This document shows positions 1-12,200 of a DNA stretch of 64,000 nucleotides, piece by piece. The position numbers were made by a program, and so were the translations under genes. The DNA lies in the NCBI RefSeq assembly GCF_028453695.1, contig NC_135776.1:2170001-2234000 (forward strand). The letters run 5' to 3'. A model generated the notes under the pieces. It was given only the letters and a program-made list of their open reading frames with translations, did no database searches and was not told the origin of the DNA. The DNA comes from Augochlora pura (taxonomy: Eukaryota; Arthropoda; Insecta; Hymenoptera; Halictidae). The first letter of the stretch is position 1. The number at the start of each line of letters is the position of its first letter.

Positions 1-3000
1 AAAAGATCGATGCAGCATCTGGAAAAATTGTCGATCCTCAAAGAGGAGACATTCTCAGCATCGGAGAAGCTGTCGAACGCGGAATCTTGGACCCTGAGAG
101 TGCAGACGTTCTTGTGCCTCTAGCGAAGAGCCTCTCCATCCCTGGATTGTACAAACAGGGTCTCCTAGACCCTGAAGAAGGCAAGGTTGTTCACCCAGAG
201 ACAGGTGCGCGGTTGACTCTGAGGGAAGCCATCCTATGCGAGATTGTAGACCCTCTGTCACAGCTGACCTGCTCGGATGGTCGCACGGATACCCTCCGCA
301 ACGCTATAAACTCTAACCTAATCGACCCTGAAAAATCTTTGATAAAGACCAGCGGCGGTGACAGTGTAAGCTTGATGAAGGCTGTTGAGAGCAATGTGTT
401 CAATGTCTCTGAGAACAGTGAGCAACAGATCCCACCTGCTGGAATGACTTTTGCTGTGGCCTTAGAAAGGGGACTAATCGATGCCAGTGGAACTCAGATC
501 AAGCATCCGCTAACGGACGAACGTCTGCTGTTAGAGGATGCCATCAAGGGCAATTTCATCATGTCTTTGCCTGGTCCTGTTACCTCTGATAGCATGGAAG
601 TGACCAAAGCCTTGGAAGCGGGCCTGATCGACAGGGAGAAGGGAGTATTCGTTCATCCAACAACTGGAACCCCGGTACCTATATTCGAAGCCATTGAATC
701 AGGCTTGCTGGTCGTAAAACCACCAACCAGTATCACCACTACCACCGCAAGTGGTATCACTGAGACCATCACCTCTTACCACACGGTGACCACCAAGACC
801 TTGGGAATTCTATCTGGCTACGAGCTCGTGAACGCAGCAGAAATAAGGAACACTGAGACCGGGGAGAAGATCAGCATAGAGGAAGCTAGGAGTAGAGGCA
901 TTGTCAGGGATGAGTCTGAGCGACGAGAAGAGTTTACTACCAAAGATATCAAAATGACTTTCGACGACGCCTTGAAGAATGGACTTGTAGATGTCGCAAC
1001 TGGTACCTATACAGATCCATCGACAGGAGTTACCATGCCTATCCAACACGCCATTGAAAACGGTCTTCTGGATATTCCTGTAGACAAGTCTGATGCCACT
1101 GCAGTCATCAAGAAAATTGAAAGTGTTTACGATGAGAGTGCTGGTAGGTTTGTGGACCCTGAAACCAAGAAGGCCTATACACTTACCGAAGCGATGGAGA
1201 CAGGACTGGTTGATCCCAACACTGTGGTGTACGATGCCAGGACAGCAGAGGCTGTGACCACCAAGGAAGCAGTTGCCAGGGGTATCATAGACCCTGCTAC
1301 AGGGAAGATGAAGGACACGGGTGGCCGTGGAGGCGTCAACTTGGCACAGGCTGCGACGTTTGGACTATTGGCAGTGGTAGCTGCGCCTGTGATCGCTGGA
1401 AAAGCAGTGTACGATGCTGTCAAGGATGCCGCTACTAGCAAAGACAAAAGCAAAGAGTCTAGCAAGCCTAAAACACAAAGTGAAACCTTGTCACGCCCGA
1501 TGATAGAGAAAAAGAGTTTGCCAGCTGGATTGGAGATGCAATCGACAGTGCCTGGTAGACAAACGGCTGAGTCACCGTTACAAAAATCCATCAAAGAAAG
1601 GGAGCAAGTAGAGACAAAGCCGATAAATGAACAGTCAGAGAAACCAGAGGATTCGAAGCAACAGATTGCGTCCAAAGAACCGGAAGCATTATCAGTGACA
1701 GAAACCGACACGTCTTTGATAACAGAACTTCAAAAGACGAAGATGGAAGAGACTTTGACGAGTCCAGCCACGAAAGAAGACGTATTAGAGACACAAGTAC
1801 AGAGAATAGAGGAATCACAGGCTCAACAGAAGAGTCGAGAAGTGTCATCAGAGGATGCATTACCACAGGCAAAGGAAAAGATTACACAGCCACTTGTTCA
1901 GGAAGAAAAGTTTGAGAACAAGATTGAGAACCAACGCAGGGAAGAGGAAAGCTCTGAGGGGATATCAAAGACAGAGATCGGTGAAGAAGTAGAAAAGCAA
2001 GTGGAAGCTGCAGAACGTAAAGAATTTAAAGAAAGTAAGGAACCTGATGAACTTAAAGAATCTAAAGAACTTAAAGAACCTAAACAACTGAAAGAACCTA
2101 CAGAACTTAAAGAAACTAAAGAACCTACAGAACTTAAAGAACCTAAAGAAGGTAAAGAACTTGAAGAATCTAAAGAACGTAAAGAACTTGAAGAATCTAA
2201 AGAACGTAAAGAACTTGAAGAACCTAAAGAACCTGAAGACCTTAAAGAACTTACTGAACTTAAAGAATCTAAAGACCTGAAAGAATTTAAAGAACTTAAA
2301 GCACCTGAAGAATTAAAAGAACCTGGAGAAGCCAGAGAACCTGAAGAACTTAAAGAACAGGAGACTGATCGGGACCAAACAGAGCCTGTGAGAGGAAAGA
2401 GGTTCCTGATCGAAGTCAATCCTAATTTAACAGCCAAAGACCTGGTTGCTCGCGGAGCCTACGATCTAGAGAAAGAGAAGTTTGTGGATCCAGAAACAGG
2501 AGACATAGTTCCATTCAACGACTTTGTAATCCATCTAGGCATGCTGGACCCATATCGCGTGATAGTAAAAGATCTGTCTGCGGATACATACGTTCCTCTT
2601 CGCGAAGCGATCTCGAAGCCATTGGTGGACAGGAATGTGGGCTATATGGTGGATCCGAAAACAGGCAAGAAGATTCCGTTCTTCGAGGCGGTGAAACTGG
2701 GTCTGATAAAGCAAATGGAGCCTTCCGAGGCTGTCGTAACTGCTGGTCAAGAGTGCCTGACTTTCCGGGAGGCTGTGGAGGATGCACTGTTCGACCCTGA
2801 GACCTGCGAAGTCCGGGATCCTGCTTCCAACAGGATGCTGAAGTTGAATGAAGCGATAGATGCAGGTTTGATCGACAGCAGCTCTATCTGCGTCAGAGAT
2901 CCAGTCAGCGACGAGGTACAAACTCTTCAAGAACTGCTAGAGTCTGGTGGAGAGGTGGACCTGGAAGACGCCTTTGCCAAAGGATTGGTAGCTCCCAAGT

Positions 3001-6000
3001 CTCGCAAGCCAATCTCCCTGGAGGCCGCCATAAGAAAGGGCCTGTATTCCGAGGATAGCGGGAAAATCTTAGACACGTTAACCGACCAGGAGATAGACGT
3101 CGAAGAAAGTGTCCGCAGAGGATTGATAGACGCATTCATCAGCGAGTGCGAGGACACAAAAGCCGGAACATTTTTGTCCCTGGAAGAAGCTCTGGGCGAG
3201 TCGAAGCTGCTAGACCCCAGCACAGGTCGTCTACGGGACACAAAGACAGGAGAATCGCTACCATTGAACGTAGCCTTGAAGAAAGGCATCATAGCCACCA
3301 CAAGTTTTGTTCCGTCATTAATCGACGCCATCGTTCAGGAGTACTATTGTCCAACAACTGGCCTGGTTGCCAATCCGACGACAGGAGAAGAAACCACGTT
3401 GAAAGAAGCTCTGGAAAGCGGCTACGTCGACGGAGAGACAACAGTGGTCAGAGACGACCGCAACGACAGAGTCTTGTCTCTGCAGGAGGCAGAGGAGAAC
3501 GAATTGATCGATCTTGAGAAGGGAATCCTGATCTCGCCGCATCCGATGACGCTGGACGTCGCCTACGAGAAAGGATACATCCTCAGCACCGTGAAACCGT
3601 GGTCTTTGCAGGAAGCCTTAGCTCACCAATCTTACGACCCTGAGAAAGGTACCTTCGTCATAGATAGGGAGAGTTACACTCTTGAGAATGCGCTGGAATT
3701 GGGTCTCATTGCTAGAGACAGTCCTTCGGTGAAGGACCCGAAGAACAACGAGATTATCTCTCTTGGCGAAGCTATCAAGCAGGGTCTGATAGACCCTAAG
3801 ACAGGTACAGCTATCGATCCATCCACCAGTACACCATTGTCTTTAACAGATGCCCTAGACCGGGGACTCATCGTGCCAGCCAAAAGGAAGATCTCCCTCC
3901 CAGAGGCGGTGTTCAAAGGTCTCTACGAACCAACAACTGGTCGCTTCATTGTTCCTGAGACGAGAGAGAAGCTGCCCACGGACCGTGCTATCAAGGCAGG
4001 CGTAATAGATCCCAGCACAGCCGTGGTAGTTCGCCAGATTGACGGCAAGGCTATTACATTCGACAAGGCTATCAAAGAACTGATTGTTGACCCGAAGACC
4101 GGTACGGTGACCAACGAGAAAGGAAGGCGACTAGACTTCCGAGAGGCGCTGGAGCACGGTCTGCTTCTCGAGGCGAGAAGACCGATGACATTTAGCGAAG
4201 CCATCTCCAAAGGGATCTTCGATGAGAGGACGAACATGTTCCTCGATCCTCAGTCGGGTGTTTATCTGAGTCTGTTGGAGGCGATCCGGAGGAACCTGAT
4301 CGACGCAAACTCCGTAACCGTGAAGGACGGCAGGAGCGGTTTCAGAGAAAGGATATCGTTGTTGGAAGCCATCAAGACAGGCTACGTTGATGGCCTGACC
4401 GGCAAGGTGAACGTTACCGCTGACTCCGACATGTCGTTGCAGGAGGCCTACCAGGCTGGTTTGATAGTAGATCACAGAGCAGCCGTGTCCCTGCAAAGAG
4501 CGATCCATCAAGGTCTCTACGACGATCATACTGGCAAGATCACGGACCCCAGCACTGGAAGATCGGTTACCTTGCACGAGGCCATGAGGAACTGCCTAGT
4601 GAGTCCAACGTTGCCCTGCTACTGGGATAAGAGAGCCGATAGACTGCTCTCGTTGGCCGAGACCTGCAGAGCTGGAGTGATAGACAGAAGATCAGGGATG
4701 TTCAAGGAGCCTGGAGCCAACAGGACAGTGTCACTGAGCCTGGCTCTGCAACTGGGCCTGATAGTCGACATCGAGACAACGGAGTTCACTCTGCACCAAG
4801 CAATCACAATGAACATCTACGAGCCAGCGACCGGCAAGTTCGTGCACCCCTCAACCAATAGAAAGCTGACTTTGTCGGAAGCTTGCCGGTCGGAGCTGAT
4901 AGACCCCGTAGCTTCGATCGTCAAAGACGTTAGAATTGACAAATACGTATCGCTGACCGACGCCATCTCGTCAGGAGTGATCGACGACACCCGTGGCACC
5001 TACAACGCCGTTCCAGAGAAGCCTATAGACCTGAAGGAGGCCTTGAAGAAGGGACACATCGTGCCTTCGAAAATGCCGCTTAGCATAGAGGAAGCAGTGG
5101 TCAGCGAACTCTATCGTTCGCAAACCGGGCTGTTCGTGGATCCTCGCAACAACGAGCCTCTAGATTTGATCCGCGCCTTCGACGCTGCTCTCCTAGATCC
5201 CGACACCACAGCCCTGAAGGACGCCACCACCGGCCAGATCACGCCTATCTCCGTCGGCATCAAGACGGGAGCCATAGACGTTCCCCATGGCCGCGTCCTG
5301 GACTCAAAGACAAGACGCGCGTATCCCATAGACGTGGCCCTGGAAAGAGGCCTTCTAGTCACTCTGGAAAAGCCCTTAACGCATCAGCCTAGACGAAGCT
5401 TAACCCGTAAGGACGAACCCAAGCGAGAGTACACCCTTCAAGGAGCGATCGAGAGTCGCCTGATAGACCCTGAAACTGCTGTAGTCAGAGATCCGAAGAG
5501 TGGCAGGTTCGTCACCGTGAACACTGCTCTGGCGAACGGCGTCCTAGACCCAGCCAGCAAAGGGATCATCGAGTCCGTTACGCCGAAAACACCTGACGGC
5601 AAGCCTGCCCCTCGATTCGTTAAGTTCGGAGATGTGGAAGTATTCTTCACGAGGCCTCTGACCTTCGAGGAGGCCCTGGAGAACGGCACGTTGTGCGTGG
5701 AAACTGGAAAAGTGACCGACCCGAGGACCAGCGAGCTGGTGACGTTGAAAGAGGCTGTAGGCCTTGGAATCGTTGACGCCGACTCCGCGTTGATCAAAGA
5801 CACGAAGAAGAAGAAGCTGGTCAAGCTGGCCGAGGCCATCAGGAAGGGCCTGATGGACGCCGATAAAGGAAACGTGCTAGAGACGATGAGCTCTCGGCTC
5901 TATCCTTTGGCGAAGGCCCTCGACGAGGAGCTCCTGATCACGCCGAAACGAGGCCTCTCCTTCATAGAGACCCTGCAGTTCGGACTGTACGACCCGGTGT

Positions 6001-6269
6001 CAGGCACGTTCGAAGACCCGTTCCGCGTCGCGTCCGCCCTAGATCGTAGACCGGCCACGCTGACCGAAGCGATCGAGGCCGGCTCGATCGATCCGTCCAG
6101 CACCGTGATCAAAGAACCCGGGACCGGTAATGTCGTTAGCTTGTTAGAGGCGATTAGCACCGGGATAGTAGACCCTATAGAGGGCAGGCTATGCGGGGAC
6201 CCATCGGGAAAGAGGCTTGACTTCGCGAAAGCCCTGGACCAGGGTTATATTCTCACCGCAGAAGCTAGG
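1..6269 (+). other. shot: Giant plakin-repeat exon of shot
   Basis: One uninterrupted exon of about 2089 codons, open at the left edge and ending in a good donor (AGG|GTAAGT at 6270). It is built from degenerate repeats of about 38 residues with the pattern EAI..GLIDP.TG...DP.TG....L.EA, typical of plectin/plakin repeat domains, which in other plakins bind intermediate filaments. Insects lack classical cytoplasmic intermediate filaments, so partners are unclear. Two stretches break the repeats: a hydrophobic segment at 1356-1400, and a Lys/Glu-rich linker from about 1430 to 2400. In Drosophila shot such exons are isoform-specific. Exon 9175 also joins in phase 0, so skipping is possible. The ORF continues past the donor to 6515 only as T/C-rich intron sequence. 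Confidence 0.92.
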
Positions 6270-9200
6270 GTAAGTGGCACTCTTTCTAGCCTCTTCTTTT
6301 TCTTCTTCTTCTTCTTCTTTTTCTCCCTCTTCTACTACTTCTCTGTCTTCTGTCTATCTCTGTCTCATGCACTCCGTCGTTCCACGACGCTTATTAGATT
6401 GGTGCACATGAAATGCTACCCTTTTTTGATTTCCATCGCTTCGCGACCCCTCCGTCGCGTACCTCTCTGTCTCTTAACATCTCTTTGCACAGTTCAACGA
6501 TGTAGCAATTTTTAGAAATTTTACAGATTCACGAATTAATGTTCAGAGAATTTCAAAGTGTTGAGAGAACTGATAAACGGTCGACGAAGGAACAGAGGGG
6601 CGCCAAGTCGATGGAAGTAGTATCCCCGTGACATCCTTGATTTTTTTCAAATAGGCTTGTTGCATTGTTCTAGAAATTTCGAAATCGCAACCGTTCAAAG
6701 ATATTTTTTTAGACCAGTAATTTAGCACACCGCGGGTACCGTCGAAGCGTAGTGCATTCGAATTCGACCACTAATTTTTGGAATTTCGCATAAAAGTAAA
6801 ATCATGCACGTGTCCCGTGTCTATTTCGTGAGCACCAAAACCGTTCCACCCGTGTCACACTCAACTACCTTGGAGTCGCTCGCCCACCTCCCACCTGTTT
6901 CCCCTCTACGTTCTACTAACACGCTCTCTCTCTCTCGTTTCATTTTTCTCTTAATTCTCCCCAGACTCTTAATCCTCGAATTTTCTTCTAATTTCTAACC
7001 GCTTGCCAAAGGGTTATGGATCGTTATTGTACGCTTACCGCGATATGCATCTTGTCGCCTATCGCTCTACGTGTGCGACGATAGCCGACACACCGATAGC
7101 GTCTCTCTCGCGACTGTCTCTCACACCTGTCACTACCGGGCGACGCTTGCCGGTAGCCTGTCAGCCGGCGCCTATCAAGCAGAGATGTCGTAGCCAAATT
7201 AAAACACATCGATTACGTGATCATCGTCATCGTTCATCGCTCGACCGGCATCGAATGATATATCCTGCATGGATAACTCTATCGACCGCGTTCTAACGTT
7301 AGCCAGCGATCGAGACGCTGCATGGGATATACATACATAGATCGCCAGGGGATCCAGGATCGATTCATTTTCTCTCTCACCATATTTCCTACTCTCCCGA
7401 TCGCTCTCGCTCACTCACTCTCTATCACGCGCGACTCATTCACACCTTCGTCACGTAACAGGGGGCTAATACCACTCATTAACGACTGTCACTAATCACC
7501 GGTTCACCGACCGTGTCCGCGAGAAACCGAACAGTTCGTTTACTGATAACTTTACTGATAACTCGCGCGGTTCACTAAACTTCGTCCAACGTTTGTCGCC
7601 TGATCGCATCGGCAATGCTAACTCGATCATAGTGTTAATAATAACGTTTGTTGTAATGTGCACGTTGGCTCGACGGACGGTCCGTGCTCTCCTTTCGATC
7701 CATTATCACGTGGTTCCCGTTAAAGTCGTTGAAGTTACGAAGATCCTTTCTCAATAAATTTATCGATTCAAGCACAAGTCAGAAACAGAAACGTTGAAAA
7801 ATCTGAATGTAATCTGTCTTGTCGTTCTTCTAAAGCTTTTAGCGCTCGATAGGTGTAGCGTTAACGAAGAAACTTTGAAAGCAGAGCATGGTACCGTCGC
7901 AAGGAGATAATGTATTAACGCGTGTCGCGAGCGGACCGCAGCGAGTACGGATTCCGTTGACGAATTAATTTGTTTGAAATCGCGGTCTGCTCGTGACGGT
8001 CTGTTGTATCACGGGTGTAACCGATTTCGATCGAATCGACAGCGACTAGTCGTGGCCACGTGTTACGCCAACGGGTTGCCATAAATCAACGCCGACAGTC
8101 ACACCGGACTCACCATCCCGTATTAATCGCCACACATATCCGAATCGACATGGTCATTCGAATAATCACGAGACGGCCGGAGATGCATTCGTAATGTTTG
8201 TTTTTGTCACTGAAAGTTTTCTCATTTTTTTCAGGTATTTCCTATCCTCCCACTCGATCCTCGTTTTTTGTTCGTTCTAGCATCAGAGTTTTCTAGGAAA
8301 CGTCTCGGAGCATCCCCGAAAAAACATACTCGCGCGTGCCACCCTCCGCACATATATATATAAAATAATCCCATTGAACAGAAAAACCACCAACACCGTA
8401 TATATATATATGTATATAAATATATATATATATATATAATCTTGCTCGTCATTCTCGTCAGTTCACGTTGTTTTCGATTCTCACAGTCGCTCATCAATAA
8501 TTGTGTGTCGTCTGGCTCCGCGATCGTATCGTGTTATTTTTTCCTTTTTTGTTGTTTCTTTTCAATAATTGTTACCTATGCTTGCAGACACGCGTCTAAA
8601 TTGACGAGAACGCGGCTTCCGTTCAGTTCCATCGTTCCGCTTGTGCCGACTGCATATAAGAACAAAACCACGTACTGGACGAGTATGCAGTCCGATTACT
8701 CGCTGCCAGATATCAATCAGAGTTTTATCTGTTTATATATTGGGCTCTTCTAAAACCTGTGTTTTTTATTGTTTCTTGTTTAATTTGATTTTAATTGAAT
8801 GTAACCGATTCTACGTGTATTTATATCTGTATTATACCTACCACGTATCATACATATAAATAACGTACTATTGCGTTTTCTACACGTTCCAAACAGTGTG
8901 TGTGTATGTGTTTTGCATGCGTGAGATACGTTTATATAAGCTTACCATTGTTGACCTTGCCCCCTCTACAACCCCCCCATTTATGCGACTTATATTTTAA
9001 TAATCATTTTGCAGAGCTGCCGACCCGTCGGTAAGGGGTCGGTGTACATTTCTTCATTTTCGAGTACGTTCTAAGAGAGCACGTTAGCGATTTAAGTTCT
9101 GTCCGATTATCGCGCGTACCATTGGTCGTTCTCGATACAGGTATCAATCAACTGTTCTCTGTTGCAAATCATAGCAAGCGGTCGAGGAGAAGTACAAGCT

Positions 9201-12200
9201 GTGCGACGAGACCTCCTCGAAGCTACTGCAATGGATAGCGGAGGTCGAGGACAAGCTGGCCGGCCAGGACAACGTCAAAGAGGACGTTGACCAGCTCAGA
9301 GCACAGATCAACGCGATGAAGGTCAGCCGAATTCCTTTAAAAAAAGAACGTTCTTTCGCGTGTTGTCGACTAACAACAATCGTACGTGTTCAGGATATCA
9401 AAGAGGATCTCGAGGCACACGCCAGACCAGTCTCATCCTGCCTCGATCAGATTCGCCAGGTGGTTCTCACCGGTGGCAACGTTTTGTCCAGCGAGGAGGT
9501 GTCCACCTTGGAGAAGAACGGTCGGTCCTTGAAGACCAGGTTCGATAGAGCCACCGACCGTGCCGAGAGAATGGTGAGGCGGCTAATGGCTGCCAGACAA
9601 GAGTTGGTCAAGTTTCAGTGAGCATCGTTTTACGGACATTCTTCTTCTTACTCGTTTTATTCGACCTTTGTTTCCTAATTACTCTCTTGCACGCAGAAAC
9701 GAGCTGTCGACCTTCTCCCACTGGCTGGACAATGCCAGACGAATCCTGGAGGAGAAAGAACATTCTTTGTCCGACTTGAATAGACTGAGCAGCAGCACCG
9801 ATGCGACTAGAGACTTCATCAGCGATGTCATAGCACATCAGGCCGATCTTCGGTTCATCACCATGGCTGCGCAGAAGTTCGTTGACGAGAGCAAAGAATT
9901 CTTGCACGTCCTGAACGAATTCCGCACCAGTTTGCCCCAGAGGCTGTCGCACAAGGAACCCATCTCGAGCCAGGACTCTCCCGTACGAGGCGAGGTGTCG
10001 GTTGTCACCGCTCTGTACAAAGATTTATTGTCCAGGGCCAATCTGCTGTCCGACAGGCTCTCTGGAGTTGGAGGAAGACAAAGAGATTACCGTGAATCTT
10101 TGGAGAAAGCTAGAAGATGGTTGAAGGAGGTCGAACCCAAGGTCCACAGAGCTATTTCCGAGGCAATCGCTGCCGAGCCTAAACAAGTGGAAGAACAGCT
10201 AAGTAAAGCCAAGGCATTGAACAACGAAATGCTCGCCAATGAACGCTTGGTAGAGAATGTCAAGGTATCTGTGGATGCTTTGCTGAGGTCCTTGGATGGA
10301 CAGTTAACGCCTAAAGAAGTCGACGAACTGGAGGAACCTGCTAGAGCTCTGGAGGACAAGTATAGACAACTAACGAACGCGATTGGTGAGAAGTGTCAGG
10401 AATTGGATGCGGCTCTGGTACGCAGTCAAGGTGTTCAAGACGCTTTGCAGAGTCTGCTGCAGTGGTTGAATAGCATCGAGAGTCAATTTAAGCAAGTATC
10501 TCAAAACATTATTGATTGTAAAGAATTTTGATAGGAGAATGATCGCTAAAGAATGTTTATTCTTTGCAGGAACATCCAACGACCAGCGAGCTTGTTAAAG
10601 GAACGACTCGAGGAGCAACAGAGAGACCAACGTCTGCTCCAGGCTGACCTGGACAGCCATCGCCTGAGCGTGGAAGCTGTGGCGACTAGCGCGACGGATC
10701 TCCTCACGAATTCTAGCAATGCTAAGATCGCCAAACACATCGAGGGCAAGCTGAACGATGTACAGTCCAGGTTCGAGAAGCTGATGGACAAGTCGTTACG
10801 CAGAGGCGAGTTCCTCGACGAGATCGCGCAAGCCCTCGGAGACTTTTTAGTGGAGACGACCAAATTCGAGAGTTGGTATTCTCACATGATCGAAGCCCTC
10901 GAGTCAAGAGATCTGAATAAGCTGGACGTCGTCGAATATGACACCAAGATGGCGAATCTAATGGACAAGCGAGAAGACCAGCGATCCAACTTCGAGGACT
11001 TGATCCGCAATGGCAAGACTTTGATTGCGAAGAAGGACGTAACAGACGTTGCACCGATCAGAGACAAGATCAAAGCTCTGGAGACGCAGTGGAAGGAGGT
11101 GAACAACCTAATCGACGAGAAACAACGTCTCAGTAAGTCCAGAGCAGAGCAGCTGTCCGCTTACGAGAAGCTGAGGGATCAGGTAATCGATTGGCTGACC
11201 AGGACTGAGAACAAGGTTCAGGTGTTGGAACCTGTGGCCGTCGACTTAGAAAAGCTGAAACGACAGGTCGACGAGCTGAAACCTATCCAAAAGGAATATC
11301 GCGATTACGGTAACACCGTGGACAAGGTCAACGACCTCGGTATCGCCTACGATGGCTTGCTGAAGGAGCGTACTGAGAGTCCAACTCGCAGACGTGGCAG
11401 CACTAGTCCAACAAAGAGGCCAGGTATGTTTTGGTCGCTTCTCTGGTCCCTGTATCATAGCCATCATTGCCAGTCGCTTGGTAGTCATAACACTTTCAAG
11501 TCTAGTGCATCATCCCGGCACGCACGTCAGGGTCTCGATTTCACGCACATTCACTTATGTTTCATTTCTTAAACTAAACTGGACTGAGGCAGACAATGGC
11601 CCCCTACACACCACCTCCTTCGCGATCATCTCGCAGCGCATCACTGTCATCGCTCACCACACACACCATTTTTTTTTGTAGTACGCCGAATGTCACAAGA
11701 CGGTCGCTCACCATCTCCCGCTAAATTGTATGCTGCTCAAAGTCCGGTCTCCCCAGGTGGTAGCAGCGGGTTCAGTAGCCGCCGCTCCAGCCAAGACGGC
11801 TTCCATTTGGAGGACCTATCACCTGTCCAACAACAGCTCTCTGAAATCAACAACAGGTACGGATTGCTGGGAGTCCGGTTGACCGATCGGCAAACAGAGA
11901 TGGACAACATCAGGGACGAACTGCGAAGACATGTAGACAACTTGAAGACGCTGTCTCAGTTCCTAGAGAAGGTGAGCATCCTCTACTTTCATATTATTAG
12001 TTCCAAAGTGATCTTGTATTTACAAGAAAGTTTTTATTTTCAGATCAAGCGACAAATACCGAAGGAGAGCATGCCAAGCACCAAAGAAGAGGCGGATAAG
12101 ACAGCCAAGCAGATCAAGGTCGTGATTGAAGAGATGTATGAGAAGCAATCGCTACTAGACACCACCAGAACTCAGGTTCGTGACCTGGTCAGACGTAAGA

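Noticed and set aside
2015..2362. CRISPR-like repeat array
   Set aside because: In-frame degenerate 9/18-nt coding repeats in an animal gene, with no spacers.
1175..5839. Long minus-strand open frames across the plakin exon
   Set aside because: They are complements of the repetitive + strand coding sequence. They are Ser/Leu-rich, have no splice logic and match no family.
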